Assembly (NCBI GenBank): GCA_051892875.1
Contig: JBJFGR010000078.1
Span: 1 to 12,053 of the forward strand
DNA length: 12,053 nucleotides
Reading direction: 5' to 3'
Source: JBJFGR01 sp051892875
GTDB taxonomy: Bacteria; Pseudomonadota; Gammaproteobacteria; Enterobacterales; Succinivibrionaceae
The stretch's first letter is position 1; every line of letters starts with the position of its first letter. Of this stretch, positions 5,031 to 12,053 are shown in pieces. The notes beneath the pieces were generated by a model. It saw only the letters and a program-made list of their open reading frames with translations, was not told the DNA's origin and ran no database searches. The position numbers and the translations under genes are program-made.

Positions 5031-6068
5031 TTAAATCAAATGTATATTATATTTTTTACATTCTTCCTTCATTGAATCTGGCCATATACTTGCCTGAATT
5101 TCACCTAAATGAGCCTTATGTAGCAATACCATACACAATCTACTTTGACCTATACCACCGCCAATACTCAATGGTAATTCATCGCTTAGAAGCTTCTTAT
5201 GAAAATATAAATTGATTCTATCTTCTTTTCCTTCAATCTTTAACTGATTTTCTAAAGATTCTTTGCTTACACGTATACCCATTGAAGATAATTCAATTGA
5301 ACGATTTAAAATTGGATACCAAATTAAAATATCTCCGTTTAAACCATATTTACCATCTTCGTTAAGTGTAGACCAATCATCATAGTCTGGAGCACGACCA
5401 TCATGCTTTTCACCATTTGATAACTTGCCACCTATACCCATAATAAAAACAGCACCATATTTTTTACAAATAGCATCTTCTCTTTCTTTTGGAGTAAGAT
5501 CTGGATACATCTGCAATAAATCTTCACTATGAATAAAAGTAATTTTTTCAGGTAAAAAAGACGTAAGTTCTGGGAAATTCTGACAAGCTAAGTATTCAGT
5601 TCTACGAATTGCTGCATATATGCGTTCAACAACACTCTTTAAAAATGAAATTGTTCTTTGTTCTTTTGTAATAACAGCTTCCCAATCCCATTGATCAACA
5701 TATAAAGAATGTAAATTATCTAATTCTTCATCAGCTCTGATAGCATTCATATCTGTATAAATCCCAAAACCAGGATTTATTTTTTGTTCAGCTAAAGATA
5801 GTCTTTTCCACTTTGCTAATGAATGAACAACTTCTGCAACTTGTTCATTTAAATCTTTTATTGGGAATGAAACAGGTCTTTCCACCCCATTTAAATCATC
5901 ATTAATACCCAATCCTTTTAACACAAACAAAGGAGCTGTAATACGTCTCAAACGCAATTCTGTAGCCAAATTTAATTGAAAAAAATCTTTTACTAATTTT
6001 ATACCATGTTCGGTTTTTCTAATGTCAAGAACTGGATTGTAGTTTATTGGCTTAATTAAATTGCTCAT
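5031..6068 (-). CDS. asnA: Aspartate-ammonia ligase (asparagine synthetase A)
   Basis: Cytoplasmic enzyme that makes asparagine from aspartate, ammonia and ATP, releasing AMP and pyrophosphate. It is related to class II aminoacyl-tRNA synthetases. The 345 residues slightly exceed E. coli AsnA (330). The order of motifs is complete: VVHSLAKWKR (80-89), YVDQWDWE (123-130), GIGGKL (211-216), RAPDYDDWST (225-234), LNGDILIW (243-250), ELSSMGIRV (259-267) and GGGIGQSR (303-310), the last matching the class II motif 3 region. No truncation or frameshift is visible. AGGAT (6075-6079) lies 6 bases before ATG. I saw no neighbouring asnC-type regulator, which accompanies asnA in E. coli. The gene is a single unit, and an unrelated chemoreceptor terminator lies between it and its upstream neighbour. 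Confidence 0.97.
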   Translation of the reverse strand: MSNLIKPINYNPVLDIRKTEHGIKLVKDFFQLNLATELRLRRITAPLFVLKGLGINDDLNGVERPVSFPIKDLNEQVAEVVHSLAKWKRLSLAEQKINPGFGIYTDMNAIRADEELDNLHSLYVDQWDWEAVITKEQRTISFLKSVVERIYAAIRRTEYLACQNFPELTSFLPEKITFIHSEDLLQMYPDLTPKEREDAICKKYGAVFIMGIGGKLSNGEKHDGRAPDYDDWSTLNEDGKYGLNGDILIWYPILNRSIELSSMGIRVSKESLENQLKIEGKEDRINLYFHKKLLSDELPLSIGGGIGQSRLCMVLLHKAHLGEIQASIWPDSMKEECKKYNIHLI

Positions 6069-6167
6069 TTTATCATCCTATAATTAAAAAATTCCAAAAC
6101 TAGCATATTATATTACACTATACAATAATAAAAAGTTATTTTAATAAAATTAAATAAATATATCACT

Positions 6168-6192
6168 AAAAAAAGCGACCTATACAGGTCGC
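6168..6192 (-). terminator. Intrinsic terminator of the chemoreceptor gene
   Basis: A perfect 7-base-pair GC-rich stem, GCGACCT (6175-6181) with AGGTCGC (6186-6192), has a 4-base loop. Seven T follow on the minus strand (A-run 6168-6174). It lies about 38 bases past the chemoreceptor stop codon and insulates asnA. Confidence 0.93.
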
Positions 6193-6229
6193 AAACAAGA
6201 AGTAGATAAATAAAAAATACTTTAATCAA

Positions 6230-7876
6230 TTATGACTGTAATTTATAACGATCTAATTCATTCTTTAATGCTTCTGATACCTCATTAATATTTTTTGAGA
6301 TAACTACACAAGAATCAACATTAGATAAAATAGTCTTTGTGTTTTCTGTTATATTGGTTAAACTTTCAGACATATTGTTAGACACAGAGGTTTGTTCTTC
6401 AGTTGATGTTGCTATCAAGTCAATATCATTTGCTACAGCATTCATTTTTTCCAAAATCTTAGACAAAGTTTCTTCTACTACTACTGACTGATTTGCTACA
6501 TCCTTCATTTGAGATACAGTTTGTTCAATTGAAGTATTTGCATGTATAGCATTGTTTTGTAACATTTGCACCATATCAGTTATTACTTTTGTAGATTCAG
6601 ATGTTTGATTTGCTAAATTTCTAACTTCATCTGCAACTACTGCAAAGCCTCGCCCTTGTTCACCAGCACGTGCAGCTTCGATAGCAGCATTCAATGCAAG
6701 CAAATTAGTTCTATCAGCAATTCCTTGAATTGTTGTAATAATTGAATTTATTTCTTGAGTTTTTTGTCCTAATTCTTTAATAATATCAGCTTCTTCTTCA
6801 GTATTTTTACTGTGTTCTCTCATTTTTTCAACTGTTGATTTAACCATCATCATACAATGGCTAGCATCTTTATAAACATCATTACTTGCATTTGCAACAT
6901 TTATACAGTTTGATGAAATTTCTTTAGCTGTTTGAGCCATTTCTTCAAAAGCAGCACTTATAGAGAGAGTATTGTTATATATATCAGAAGTTGCTGAGGA
7001 TACATTATTTTGACTTGAATTTAATTCACCGCACTTAGTTATAAATTTATATGAATTATCTTTTGTTTCTTTTAACAAATTATTCATACGGTTAAGCATT
7101 TCAAAAAAATTTAAATTTATTTGAATAAATTCATTAGGGGATGTTCCATGCACATTATTAGTTTTTTGATCAATATATTCACGTAAATCATTTCTTAATT
7201 TATTTATTACGGTGTAGTCATGATTAACAATTTTACTTGTATCAGAAACTATTCTAGAGAATTTATCACCTACATATTTAAGAATAAATAATATTGATAC
7301 AATATCAAAAATAAACACTATTAATGAAAATACAATTACACCATTATTATCAATTAAATATTTAATTTTTAAATCAATAGAAGAATCAACATTATTAACA
7401 AAGTCAGCTATATCTTTATCAATTTCTTTTCCTTTTGGAGTTGTCTTAGTTGCTACAAATATCTTCATCTTTTCAGGATCATTTCTTAAGGTATCTTTTT
7501 GCAAAGACAAATTATAGTACTCAGTAATATTTTGTTTTAAACTATCAATAATTGCTTTATTTTCATCTGAAGCAATTTTTTCAATTTCATCTAATTCATT
7601 GATAATTTGTCCTGTAACTTCCTTTATTTGCTCTTTTAAAGCATCACGATCGCTTTCTTTAGTTATATAAGATAATTTTGTATTATTTAATCTAATATCT
7701 TTAAAAAAAAACTTTATATTCTGAGCTAGATTTTTTTCATTAACAACTTGAGCAAGATTTGAGTTTGCCTGTAATTTATATACGCTATAACCAATAGACA
7801 TTCCTAAAAAAAGAATTGGCACAAAAAACAAAATAAACAACGTTGTTTTTACTTTATGCTGATTCAAAATATTCAT
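6230..7876 (-). CDS. Methyl-accepting chemotaxis protein
   Basis: Inner-membrane chemoreceptor that senses a signal in the periplasm and controls CheA through CheW. I chose the ATG at 7874-7876 (548 residues). GGGGTG lies 5 bases before it, whereas the in-frame ATG at 7886-7888 has AGGG directly abutting it. Residues 11-31 and about 180-200 are membrane helices. Between them lie about 150 mostly helical periplasmic residues, possibly a four-helix-bundle sensor; the ligand is unknown. The signalling tip is textbook: TIQGIADRTNLLALNAAIEA (382-401), then GRGFAVVADEVRNLA (408-422). I see no convincing HAMP domain after the second helix. The C-terminus RYKLQS lacks the CheR-binding NWETF-type pentapeptide. 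The gene has its own strong promoter and terminator and no chemotaxis genes beside it. Confidence 0.95.
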   Translation of the reverse strand: MNILNQHKVKTTLFILFFVPILFLGMSIGYSVYKLQANSNLAQVVNEKNLAQNIKFFFKDIRLNNTKLSYITKESDRDALKEQIKEVTGQIINELDEIEKIASDENKAIIDSLKQNITEYYNLSLQKDTLRNDPEKMKIFVATKTTPKGKEIDKDIADFVNNVDSSIDLKIKYLIDNNGVIVFSLIVFIFDIVSILFILKYVGDKFSRIVSDTSKIVNHDYTVINKLRNDLREYIDQKTNNVHGTSPNEFIQINLNFFEMLNRMNNLLKETKDNSYKFITKCGELNSSQNNVSSATSDIYNNTLSISAAFEEMAQTAKEISSNCINVANASNDVYKDASHCMMMVKSTVEKMREHSKNTEEEADIIKELGQKTQEINSIITTIQGIADRTNLLALNAAIEAARAGEQGRGFAVVADEVRNLANQTSESTKVITDMVQMLQNNAIHANTSIEQTVSQMKDVANQSVVVEETLSKILEKMNAVANDIDLIATSTEEQTSVSNNMSESLTNITENTKTILSNVDSCVVISKNINEVSEALKNELDRYKLQS

Positions 7877-7967
7877 ATAACACCCCATCCCTAATATTCT
7901 AAAAATTTAATCAAGCAAGAGATTTAAAAATATATTGAACCATTATATTTTAAAATATATCAAATTA

Positions 7968-7995
7968 ATTATAGCAAAAGCACAAATATTGACAA
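7968..7995 (-). promoter_or_regulatory. Strong sigma70 promoter of the chemoreceptor gene
   Basis: On the minus strand TTGTCA (7990-7995) is followed after 16 bases by TATAAT (7968-7973), preceded by TGC to form an extended -10. Transcription would start near 7961, giving a leader of about 85 bases. This is a vegetative promoter rather than the flagellar sigma28 type, so the receptor need not follow flagellar gene expression. Upstream of it, 7996-8241 is AT-rich and holds no gene I can support. Confidence 0.75.
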
Positions 7996-8241
7996 ATTTA
8001 AAAATTTTATAAATTTTTAGCTAAAATTGAGACACATAACAAAAAAATTAGATTGAAAATATAATCATAAATAACCAATTCTAAAGAGTTCATACAAAAA
8101 AATTAAAAAAAGTATGCACATAAAAAAAAGATAAAATTTAAATAAATAAAACATTATAAATTTTATTTAAATTAAAGTAATGAATTTTAAGGTATAAAAC
8201 AATGAATTTAAAAACAAAAAGTTATTTTTATATTTTTGTCA

Positions 8242-8294
8242 ATAAAGTGTTAATTTTCTAAAATCAACACTTTATGAATAAATTTATTTATTCA
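8242..8294 (-). repeat. Two adjacent hairpins downstream of cmk
   Basis: ATAAAGTGTT (8242-8251) pairs with AACACTTTAT (8266-8275), and after one mismatch ATTTT pairs with AAAAT inside, making a 15-pair stem with a 2-base loop. Touching it, TGAATAAA (8275-8282) pairs with TTTATTCA (8287-8294). They lie 30-80 bases beyond the cmk stop codon. Neither strand has a long T-run directly after them, so they may be a weak terminator or an RNA 3' stabiliser. The role is inferred. Confidence 0.45.
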
Positions 8295-8324
8295 GTACTA
8301 AAATCTAAAAATCTTACATAAAAA

Positions 8325-9002
8325 TTACAAGTTAATCTTTGTACTTATAAATTGAATAGCTTTTTCTAAAACTTCATCTATTGGTAAATCAGTTGAGTCT
8401 AAAACCAAAGCATCCTCCGCAGGTTTTAAAGGGGCAACTTTTCTAGTTCTATCTCTAATATCTCTTTCTAAAATTTCAGAATATATTTTCTTATAATCAG
8501 CCGTTGCACCTTTACTTTCCAATTGTTTAACTCTTCGACGAGCCCTTTCCTCAGGACTAGCGTCTAAAAAAATCTTTGCTACAGCATTCGGAAAAACCAC
8601 TGTTCCCATATCCCTTCCGTCAGCAACCAACCCAGGAAGCGTTGCAAAATCCCTTTGGCGTTGCAATAAGGCCGCTCTAACTTTTGGTAAAACCGCTATT
8701 TTTGAAGCCGCCCCCCCAATTTCTTCATTTCTTATTTTTTTTGATACATCAACATCATCTAAAAATACGGCAACAATATTATCTTTTTCTGAAAATTTCA
8801 AATTTAAACGCAAACCTAAAGAAGCTAAATCATCTTCTGCATCTAAAGCTATTCCTTTTAATATAGCATCATATGCTAAAACTCGGTAAATCGCTCCCGA
8901 ATCTAGCAATGAATAACCATATTTTCGGCTTAATCTCATACATAACTCACCCTTTCCAGCACCACCTGGACCATCTATAGCAATAATTGGTACAAAAGAC
9001 AT
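8325..9002 (-). CDS. cmk: Cytidylate kinase (CMP/dCMP kinase)
   Basis: Cytoplasmic nucleoside monophosphate kinase that phosphorylates CMP and dCMP with ATP for nucleotide salvage and supply. The length, 225 residues, matches E. coli Cmk (227). Seen in order: P-loop GPGGAGKG (11-18), LLDSGAIYR (32-40) for the nucleotide site, VADGRDMGTVVFP (126-138) with the CMP-contacting Arg130-Asp131, FLDASPEERARRR (145-157), and RDIRDRTRKVAPL (180-192). All key residues are intact. AGGA (9011-9014) lies 8 bases before ATG. In E. coli cmk is followed by rpsA; here it is not. The codons look somewhat richer in G and C than those of its neighbours. It has its own promoter, separate from the small RNA unit upstream. 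Confidence 0.96.
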   Translation of the reverse strand: MSFVPIIAIDGPGGAGKGELCMRLSRKYGYSLLDSGAIYRVLAYDAILKGIALDAEDDLASLGLRLNLKFSEKDNIVAVFLDDVDVSKKIRNEEIGGAASKIAVLPKVRAALLQRQRDFATLPGLVADGRDMGTVVFPNAVAKIFLDASPEERARRRVKQLESKGATADYKKIYSEILERDIRDRTRKVAPLKPAEDALVLDSTDLPIDEVLEKAIQFISTKINL

Positions 9003-9032
9003 AATTTAACTCCTAAATAATTAGATAATTAA

Positions 9033-9060
9033 ATTATAAGATAAACTTTCAATAATTCAA
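9033..9060 (-). promoter_or_regulatory. Promoter of cmk
   Basis: On the minus strand TTGAAT (9055-9060) and TATAAT (9033-9038) are 16 bases apart. Transcription would start near 9026, about 24 bases before the cmk start codon. The promoter lies after the terminator at 9074-9107, which shows that the terminator belongs to a separate transcript rather than to a cmk attenuator. Confidence 0.65.
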
Positions 9061-9073
9061 CTTTTGATTAAAT

Positions 9074-9107
9074 AAAAAAAAACCTCAGTTATTTAAAAAA
9101 CTGAGGT
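9074..9107 (-). terminator. Intrinsic terminator of the candidate small RNA
   Basis: ACCTCAGTT (9082-9090) pairs perfectly with AACTGAGGT (9099-9107) around an 8-base loop. On the minus strand a run of about nine T follows (A-run 9074-9082). It is one of the strongest terminators in the window, yet no protein gene ends just before it; the nearest is more than 400 bases away. Confidence 0.92.
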
Positions 9108-9145
9108 GAACAAACGTGCGATTAGCACGTGGGATAAAACTGATC
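9074..9145 (-). ncRNA. Candidate small RNA upstream of cmk (about 72 nt)
   Basis: The unit is bounded by an extended -10 promoter (9152-9160) and a strong intrinsic terminator (9074-9107). The predicted RNA begins GUCGAUCAG. It then holds a hairpin with stem ACGTGC/GCACGT (9125-9130 and 9114-9119, 5-base loop), a short single-stranded linker, and the terminator hairpin followed by a long U-tract suited to Hfq binding. I see no open reading frame with a ribosome-binding site inside it and no tRNA-like fold. I do not recognise it as 6S, Spot 42, tmRNA or another known RNA. An alternative is a leader or attenuator for cmk, but cmk has its own promoter downstream. The RNA class, targets and expression are unknown. 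Confidence 0.5.
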
Positions 9146-9151
9146 GACTAT

Positions 9152-9160
9152 ATTATAGCA
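9152..9160 (-). promoter_or_regulatory. Extended -10 promoter of the candidate small RNA
   Basis: On the minus strand TTGCTATAAT contains TG-C-TATAAT, a perfect extended -10 identical in form to that of the chemoreceptor promoter. The -35 region is not a good match (AAATTT), which extended -10 promoters can tolerate. Transcription would begin near 9145. Confidence 0.5.
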
Positions 9161-9512
9161 ATATATATGCCATAAATTTTCATAAAATGTAAAAAAATTT
9201 TAAAGTTTTTTTGAATATCAAAACACTCATCACCAAAACCAAATAATATTTCTATTTTTTTATAAAAAAACGTAAATTTTTGTAAAATTTTTATCAATTA
9301 ATTTGATAAAAATTAGTAATTTTTTTGATTAAAAATTCAAAAAATATTATTTTATATAAAAATATCTATTGTATAATTAAAAGATTATTGCAAAATGCAA
9401 ATATTTTCGCATCCTACAATAAAAATCATGTAAAAATAATCAAATCTATATAACAACATTCAAACAAATTTTTCTACATAACAAAATTAATTTCAGATTA
9501 TTATTAAAAATT
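9161..9512. other. AT-rich non-coding stretch downstream of the S8-like gene
   Basis: No gene is supported on either strand. An AT-only 12-base-pair stem, AATTTTTATCAA (9286-9297) with TTGATAAAAATT (9303-9314), has a 5-base loop and a T-run (9319-9325) on its plus-strand side. TTGCA-aaa-TGCAA (9389-9401) is a small hairpin. Neither is a convincing minus-strand terminator for the S8-like gene that ends at 9513, so where that transcript stops is unclear. Confidence 0.5.
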
Positions 9513-11378
9513 TTATTGAGAATAACCTACCAATCTCAGAACAATACCTTCAACAAAGTCTATCTGACATTCAGTACTTATATTAAGATCTATAAAATCA
9601 CCTTTACGTAGGTTTTCTAAATAAAACGAATTTATATTAATAAAATCACTTTTTTTATTCTTCTTATCAAATTTAATAATAGGTCTTATTACCCCAAAGA
9701 AGTTTTCGTGTTTAGATTTTATTATGTACCCACTCTTTGATGCTGATGAATTCACAGTCATTACAAAACGTCTTAATGTATCTGATACTTCATATCCATA
9801 ATCACCAAATTCATCAAACCTACTCCCTAAATCTCCTATTTTACCCATATTTGCACAATATTCGTGCTTTAAGGTGTTTATAAACATTAAATTAGAGATA
9901 TCTAGTTGCACACTTTCAATTTCGATATTTTCAGGAACAATAAAACGACATTTATACGTAAACGGAGATATTCGATCCACCATTTTACAATTACTTGATG
10001 TTATATATTTATCAAAATTCGGACTCTTTGATCGTTTAAAACATCTTTCATCAAATGAACATTTATCAACTGCTGAGATAGTTTTTTCTTCATCAACTAG
10101 TCCAAACCCTGCTTCATTTGAAAACCATAGGCCAGCACCATTTTTCTGCCACCCCATACCATAATCTTTACCTTTTACAGGAATAATAATTTTTCTATAA
10201 TTAGCGTTTGTTGCTAGCAAATATTTTATTTGTTCTATGGTTAAAAAATTATTATGGGCCAACATACTAGAAACAATTGCTGTAACTTGACCTGTTGGAC
10301 TATTTTTATAAATTCCATCAATAATATTCCCAACCCAAGCATTAATACCTGTTGAACCCATAGGATCTATAGAATAATTCTCAAATAGTCTTGTAACAAC
10401 AATTGAATGTGAACTTCTTTTTATCGGTGTATTATTTGTAAATACACAATTTATACTATAATTACGGCATTCGGTTACATCATACCACTGAGATACCTGA
10501 GAATTACCATTAAAATCATCAATAAAAGAATCTAGTAATTCTCTATTCTCACCAATAGATACTATAGGTAGAATTTTATTATCATAAAATGCTTTTGCAT
10601 AAAAGCTTTCACCACTATCATCCAAAACTGCTGGTGTTGCAACATCATAAGTGTTCATATCATATATTGAAACACTATCACCTACCGAATATTTTTTATT
10701 ATCAAGCAAAATTTGAGCATTAATAAAATTTTTACTATTTTCATATCTAAAGACCTGATTTTTTATATTCTTTTTATTATAATTATTCAGCACAAAAATA
10801 TTTTGTGTAACTTTCTTTTCTGTTAAATTTGTCTTACTTTCATTTACATCTTGGATAGGCACTATATTCGGATCATTAATTGATGTATCCCATACAGCAC
10901 ATAAATTTTTTCCTTCATATAACGAATCATTAATAGTGGTCATTGGAACCTTTATTAGGTTACCAGGTTCTTTTTTAGATTCTTCACTATTATTTACATA
11001 TGGAGCATCATAATACTGAGCTGGAACTCCCTTACGTTTATATTGATATATAGAGTTTTCTGGATATAAATAATTTAACTTTCCACAAGATACCATATTT
11101 TTTTTATTATCCGTAAAAGAAATATATCTTGATTCAAACATAGGTTCAGTAACCATACTTTCTGTCGGAATATTTATTACTTTAAAAGAACCATCAATAA
11201 AAAAACTACCTTTACTACTTACATTATTACTTTTTGCATGATATTCCTGAACATATCTAATGGCATCCTTAGCAGTATCTTCTTGATTAACCTCACTCTT
11301 CTCATCCTTACATCCAGTGAGGATAAAAACACTCATTCCAGTCATTACCATTAATAATAATAATTTTTTAACTTTCAT
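9513..11378 (-). CDS. Lipoprotein with degenerate subtilisin/kexin-like (S8) and P-domain homology
   Basis: A 621-residue lipoprotein; the signal peptide ends in ILTGC23. Residues 24-315 match nothing I recognise. Residues 326-437 resemble the C-terminal part of bacterial kexin-like S8 proteases: IVVTRLFENYSIDPMGSTG (326-344), NSPTGQVTAIVSSMLAHN (359-376) followed by LTIEQIKYLL, then AGLWFSNEAGFGLVDEEK (415-432). In active enzymes the middle block reads GTS-x-A-x-P; here those positions have no such motif, and Asn falls where the nucleophilic Ser would be. No HGT-type His motif or D-S/T-G Asp motif is seen, so it is probably inactive. Residues 480-621 look like a P domain (VPENIEIESVQLDI, RRFVMTVN, IVLRLVG at the end). 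Translation is probably coupled to the upstream gene, which overlaps by 11 bases; there is no strong ribosome-binding site. Confidence 0.7.
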   Translation of the reverse strand: MKVKKLLLLMVMTGMSVFILTGCKDEKSEVNQEDTAKDAIRYVQEYHAKSNNVSSKGSFFIDGSFKVINIPTESMVTEPMFESRYISFTDNKKNMVSCGKLNYLYPENSIYQYKRKGVPAQYYDAPYVNNSEESKKEPGNLIKVPMTTINDSLYEGKNLCAVWDTSINDPNIVPIQDVNESKTNLTEKKVTQNIFVLNNYNKKNIKNQVFRYENSKNFINAQILLDNKKYSVGDSVSIYDMNTYDVATPAVLDDSGESFYAKAFYDNKILPIVSIGENRELLDSFIDDFNGNSQVSQWYDVTECRNYSINCVFTNNTPIKRSSHSIVVTRLFENYSIDPMGSTGINAWVGNIIDGIYKNSPTGQVTAIVSSMLAHNNFLTIEQIKYLLATNANYRKIIIPVKGKDYGMGWQKNGAGLWFSNEAGFGLVDEEKTISAVDKCSFDERCFKRSKSPNFDKYITSSNCKMVDRISPFTYKCRFIVPENIEIESVQLDISNLMFINTLKHEYCANMGKIGDLGSRFDEFGDYGYEVSDTLRRFVMTVNSSASKSGYIIKSKHENFFGVIRPIIKFDKKNKKSDFININSFYLENLRKGDFIDLNISTECQIDFVEGIVLRLVGYSQ

Positions 11379-11973
11379 TATCTATCACACTAATCGTTGT
11401 ATCTAACACACCAAAATCTATTAGAGGCGAGAAAGCAACAACCTCTGTACTGTTAAGTAGTTTTAAATAACCTTCATACCAATCAGAATAATCTGTAAAA
11501 GTTATCCTATAATAATTTTTTTTTGAATTTATTATTGAAGAATCGGCAATTTTATTTGGAACAATATTAAGACAATCAGATTCTGAACTTTCACACTTAT
11601 AATCTATCGAGTCCATTAAAATCACGCCATACTTTTTATCCTCAGGTACTAAAAAAGCTAATGCATGCGGCTTGATTTCATCACTCATATAAACAGGTTT
11701 ATGCTTGAATATACCAATCATCCCTTCTTCAAAATCATTATAAGGACTAACAATTTTTGTACCAATTTTAAAAGTTGGGTAGACGTTATAGTAAATACCT
11801 GAAATAGTTAATTTCAACGGTTCATAACTATAAATTTCATTACCACCAAGTGATGATGATAATTCAGATTCCTCAGCATAGCAACTACCTGCTAAAAATA
11901 AACTTGTAGCAAAAAATAATGTAATAATCTTATCTTTGTGCAATAATTCCATGCTCAAATTTGCCCACACCAT
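11368..11973 (-). CDS. Secreted protein of unknown family, partner of the S8-like gene
   Basis: Up to 201 residues, not recognised. A signal peptide is clear: HKDK (12-15), hydrophobic residues to about 28, then a GSCYA-EE cleavage region. The Cys31 context (LAGSC) is not a good lipobox. The mature part is mixed charge with Tyr and Ser, a cysteine pair at about 127 and 134 (YKCESSESDCLN), and no repeats. The start is uncertain: ATG at 11971-11973 lacks a Shine-Dalgarno, ATG at 11950-11952 has one only at poor spacing, and TTG at 11941-11943 follows GGA and would give the most typical signal peptide. Its stop overlaps the start of the S8-like gene (ATGAAAGTTAA), so the two are co-translated and probably act together in the envelope. 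Confidence 0.75.
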   Translation of the reverse strand: MVWANLSMELLHKDKIITLFFATSLFLAGSCYAEESELSSSLGGNEIYSYEPLKLTISGIYYNVYPTFKIGTKIVSPYNDFEEGMIGIFKHKPVYMSDEIKPHALAFLVPEDKKYGVILMDSIDYKCESSESDCLNIVPNKIADSSIINSKKNYYRITFTDYSDWYEGYLKLLNSTEVVAFSPLIDFGVLDTTISVIDNES

Positions 11974-11977
11974 CTAC

Positions 11978-11996
11978 ATATAACTAACAGTTATAT
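11978..11996. promoter_or_regulatory. Dyad just upstream of the two-gene operon
   Basis: ATATAACT (11978-11985) and AGTTATAT (11989-11996) are perfect inverted repeats with a 3-base spacer, starting 5 bases before the upstream-most ATG. It could be a repressor operator overlapping a promoter or, in RNA, a hairpin that limits translation. Only the symmetry is seen. Confidence 0.4.
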
Positions 11997-12009
11997 AGCT
12001 TAGTTAAAT

Positions 12010-12044
12010 AACTAATCACCATTTAAGAACATTAGTGATTAGTT
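12010..12044. terminator. Hairpin near the right edge, possible terminator
   Basis: AACTAATCAC (12010-12019) pairs perfectly with GTGATTAGTT (12035-12044) around a 15-base loop. T-rich sequence on either side is short (GTTTTAG on plus, GTTATTT on minus). It may end a gene lying beyond the window on the minus strand, or be bidirectional. Confidence 0.45.
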
Positions 12045-12053
12045 TTAGATATA

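Noticed and set aside
8684..8866. Plus-strand frame opposite cmk
   Set aside because: Antisense to an intact cmk with all motifs; no ribosome-binding site.
9033..9107. Riboswitch or attenuator controlling cmk
   Set aside because: A good promoter (9033-9060) lies between the terminator and cmk, so termination would not switch cmk off; no aptamer I know is visible.
9874..10164. Plus-strand frame opposite the S8-like gene
   Set aside because: Antisense to a longer frame with signal peptide and homology; no independent support.
1..12053. tRNA, rRNA, insertion sequence or prophage genes
   Set aside because: I saw no cloverleaf, rRNA core sequence, transposase or integrase motif, or flanking terminal repeats.

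Overview
This is an AT-rich window with normal bacterial gene structure: Shine-Dalgarno sites, sigma70-type promoters, hairpin-plus-U-tract terminators and the standard code. PotF-like, AsnA, MalM-family and Cmk-like proteins together, with outer-membrane-type lipoproteins and a chemoreceptor, point to a motile, low-GC gammaproteobacterium. The genus cannot be fixed from the window; a host-associated relative of the Succinivibrionaceae/Aeromonadales or Pasteurellales/Orbales is a guess. Genes are short, mostly single-gene units with AT-rich gaps between them. Most lie on the minus strand.

Positions 1-1312 (plus strand) hold the most unusual part. After about 450 bases of non-coding AT-rich DNA and a probable promoter come four tandem micro-genes, each encoding exactly 27 residues and each with its own ribosome-binding site. 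All four share a basic/hydrophobic start (K/R-K/N-L-F-L/I), a central A-P-V-T and an aromatic end, Y-(Y/H)-F-S-Y-V-(K/R). A fifth micro-gene follows. It encodes an unrelated acidic 26-residue peptide, and a hairpin can cover part of its ribosome-binding site. A strong terminator closes the unit. No modification enzyme, exporter or immunity gene lies in the unit or elsewhere in the window. I do not recognise the family.

Positions 1376-3415 hold a PotF-type polyamine-binding protein (TTG start, no transporter genes beside it) and, divergent from it, a DUF5662-type His-rich protein. Positions 3669-4789 hold a lone MalM-family lipoprotein with its own promoter and terminator. A strongly T-rich tract follows, then asnA (ammonia-dependent asparagine synthetase, 5031-6068). 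Positions 6168-7995 hold a methyl-accepting chemotaxis protein with a near-consensus extended -10 promoter and a clean terminator.

Positions 8242-9160 hold cmk (CMP kinase) with its own promoter. Just upstream, on the same strand, is a compact unit of about 72 nt: extended -10, hairpin, then terminator hairpin with a long U-tract. It looks like an undescribed small RNA. Positions 9513-11973 hold a two-gene operon with an 11-base overlap. The first gene encodes a secreted protein of unknown family. The second encodes a lipoprotein whose C-terminal half resembles the end of a subtilisin/kexin-like protease plus its P domain, but without a recognisable catalytic triad, so it may be a pseudoprotease. 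A dyad just upstream of the operon could be an operator.

The genes do not form one pathway. The surface-exposed or secreted products (peptide array, binding protein, MalM-like lipoprotein, chemoreceptor, pseudoprotease pair) sit between housekeeping genes (asnA, cmk).
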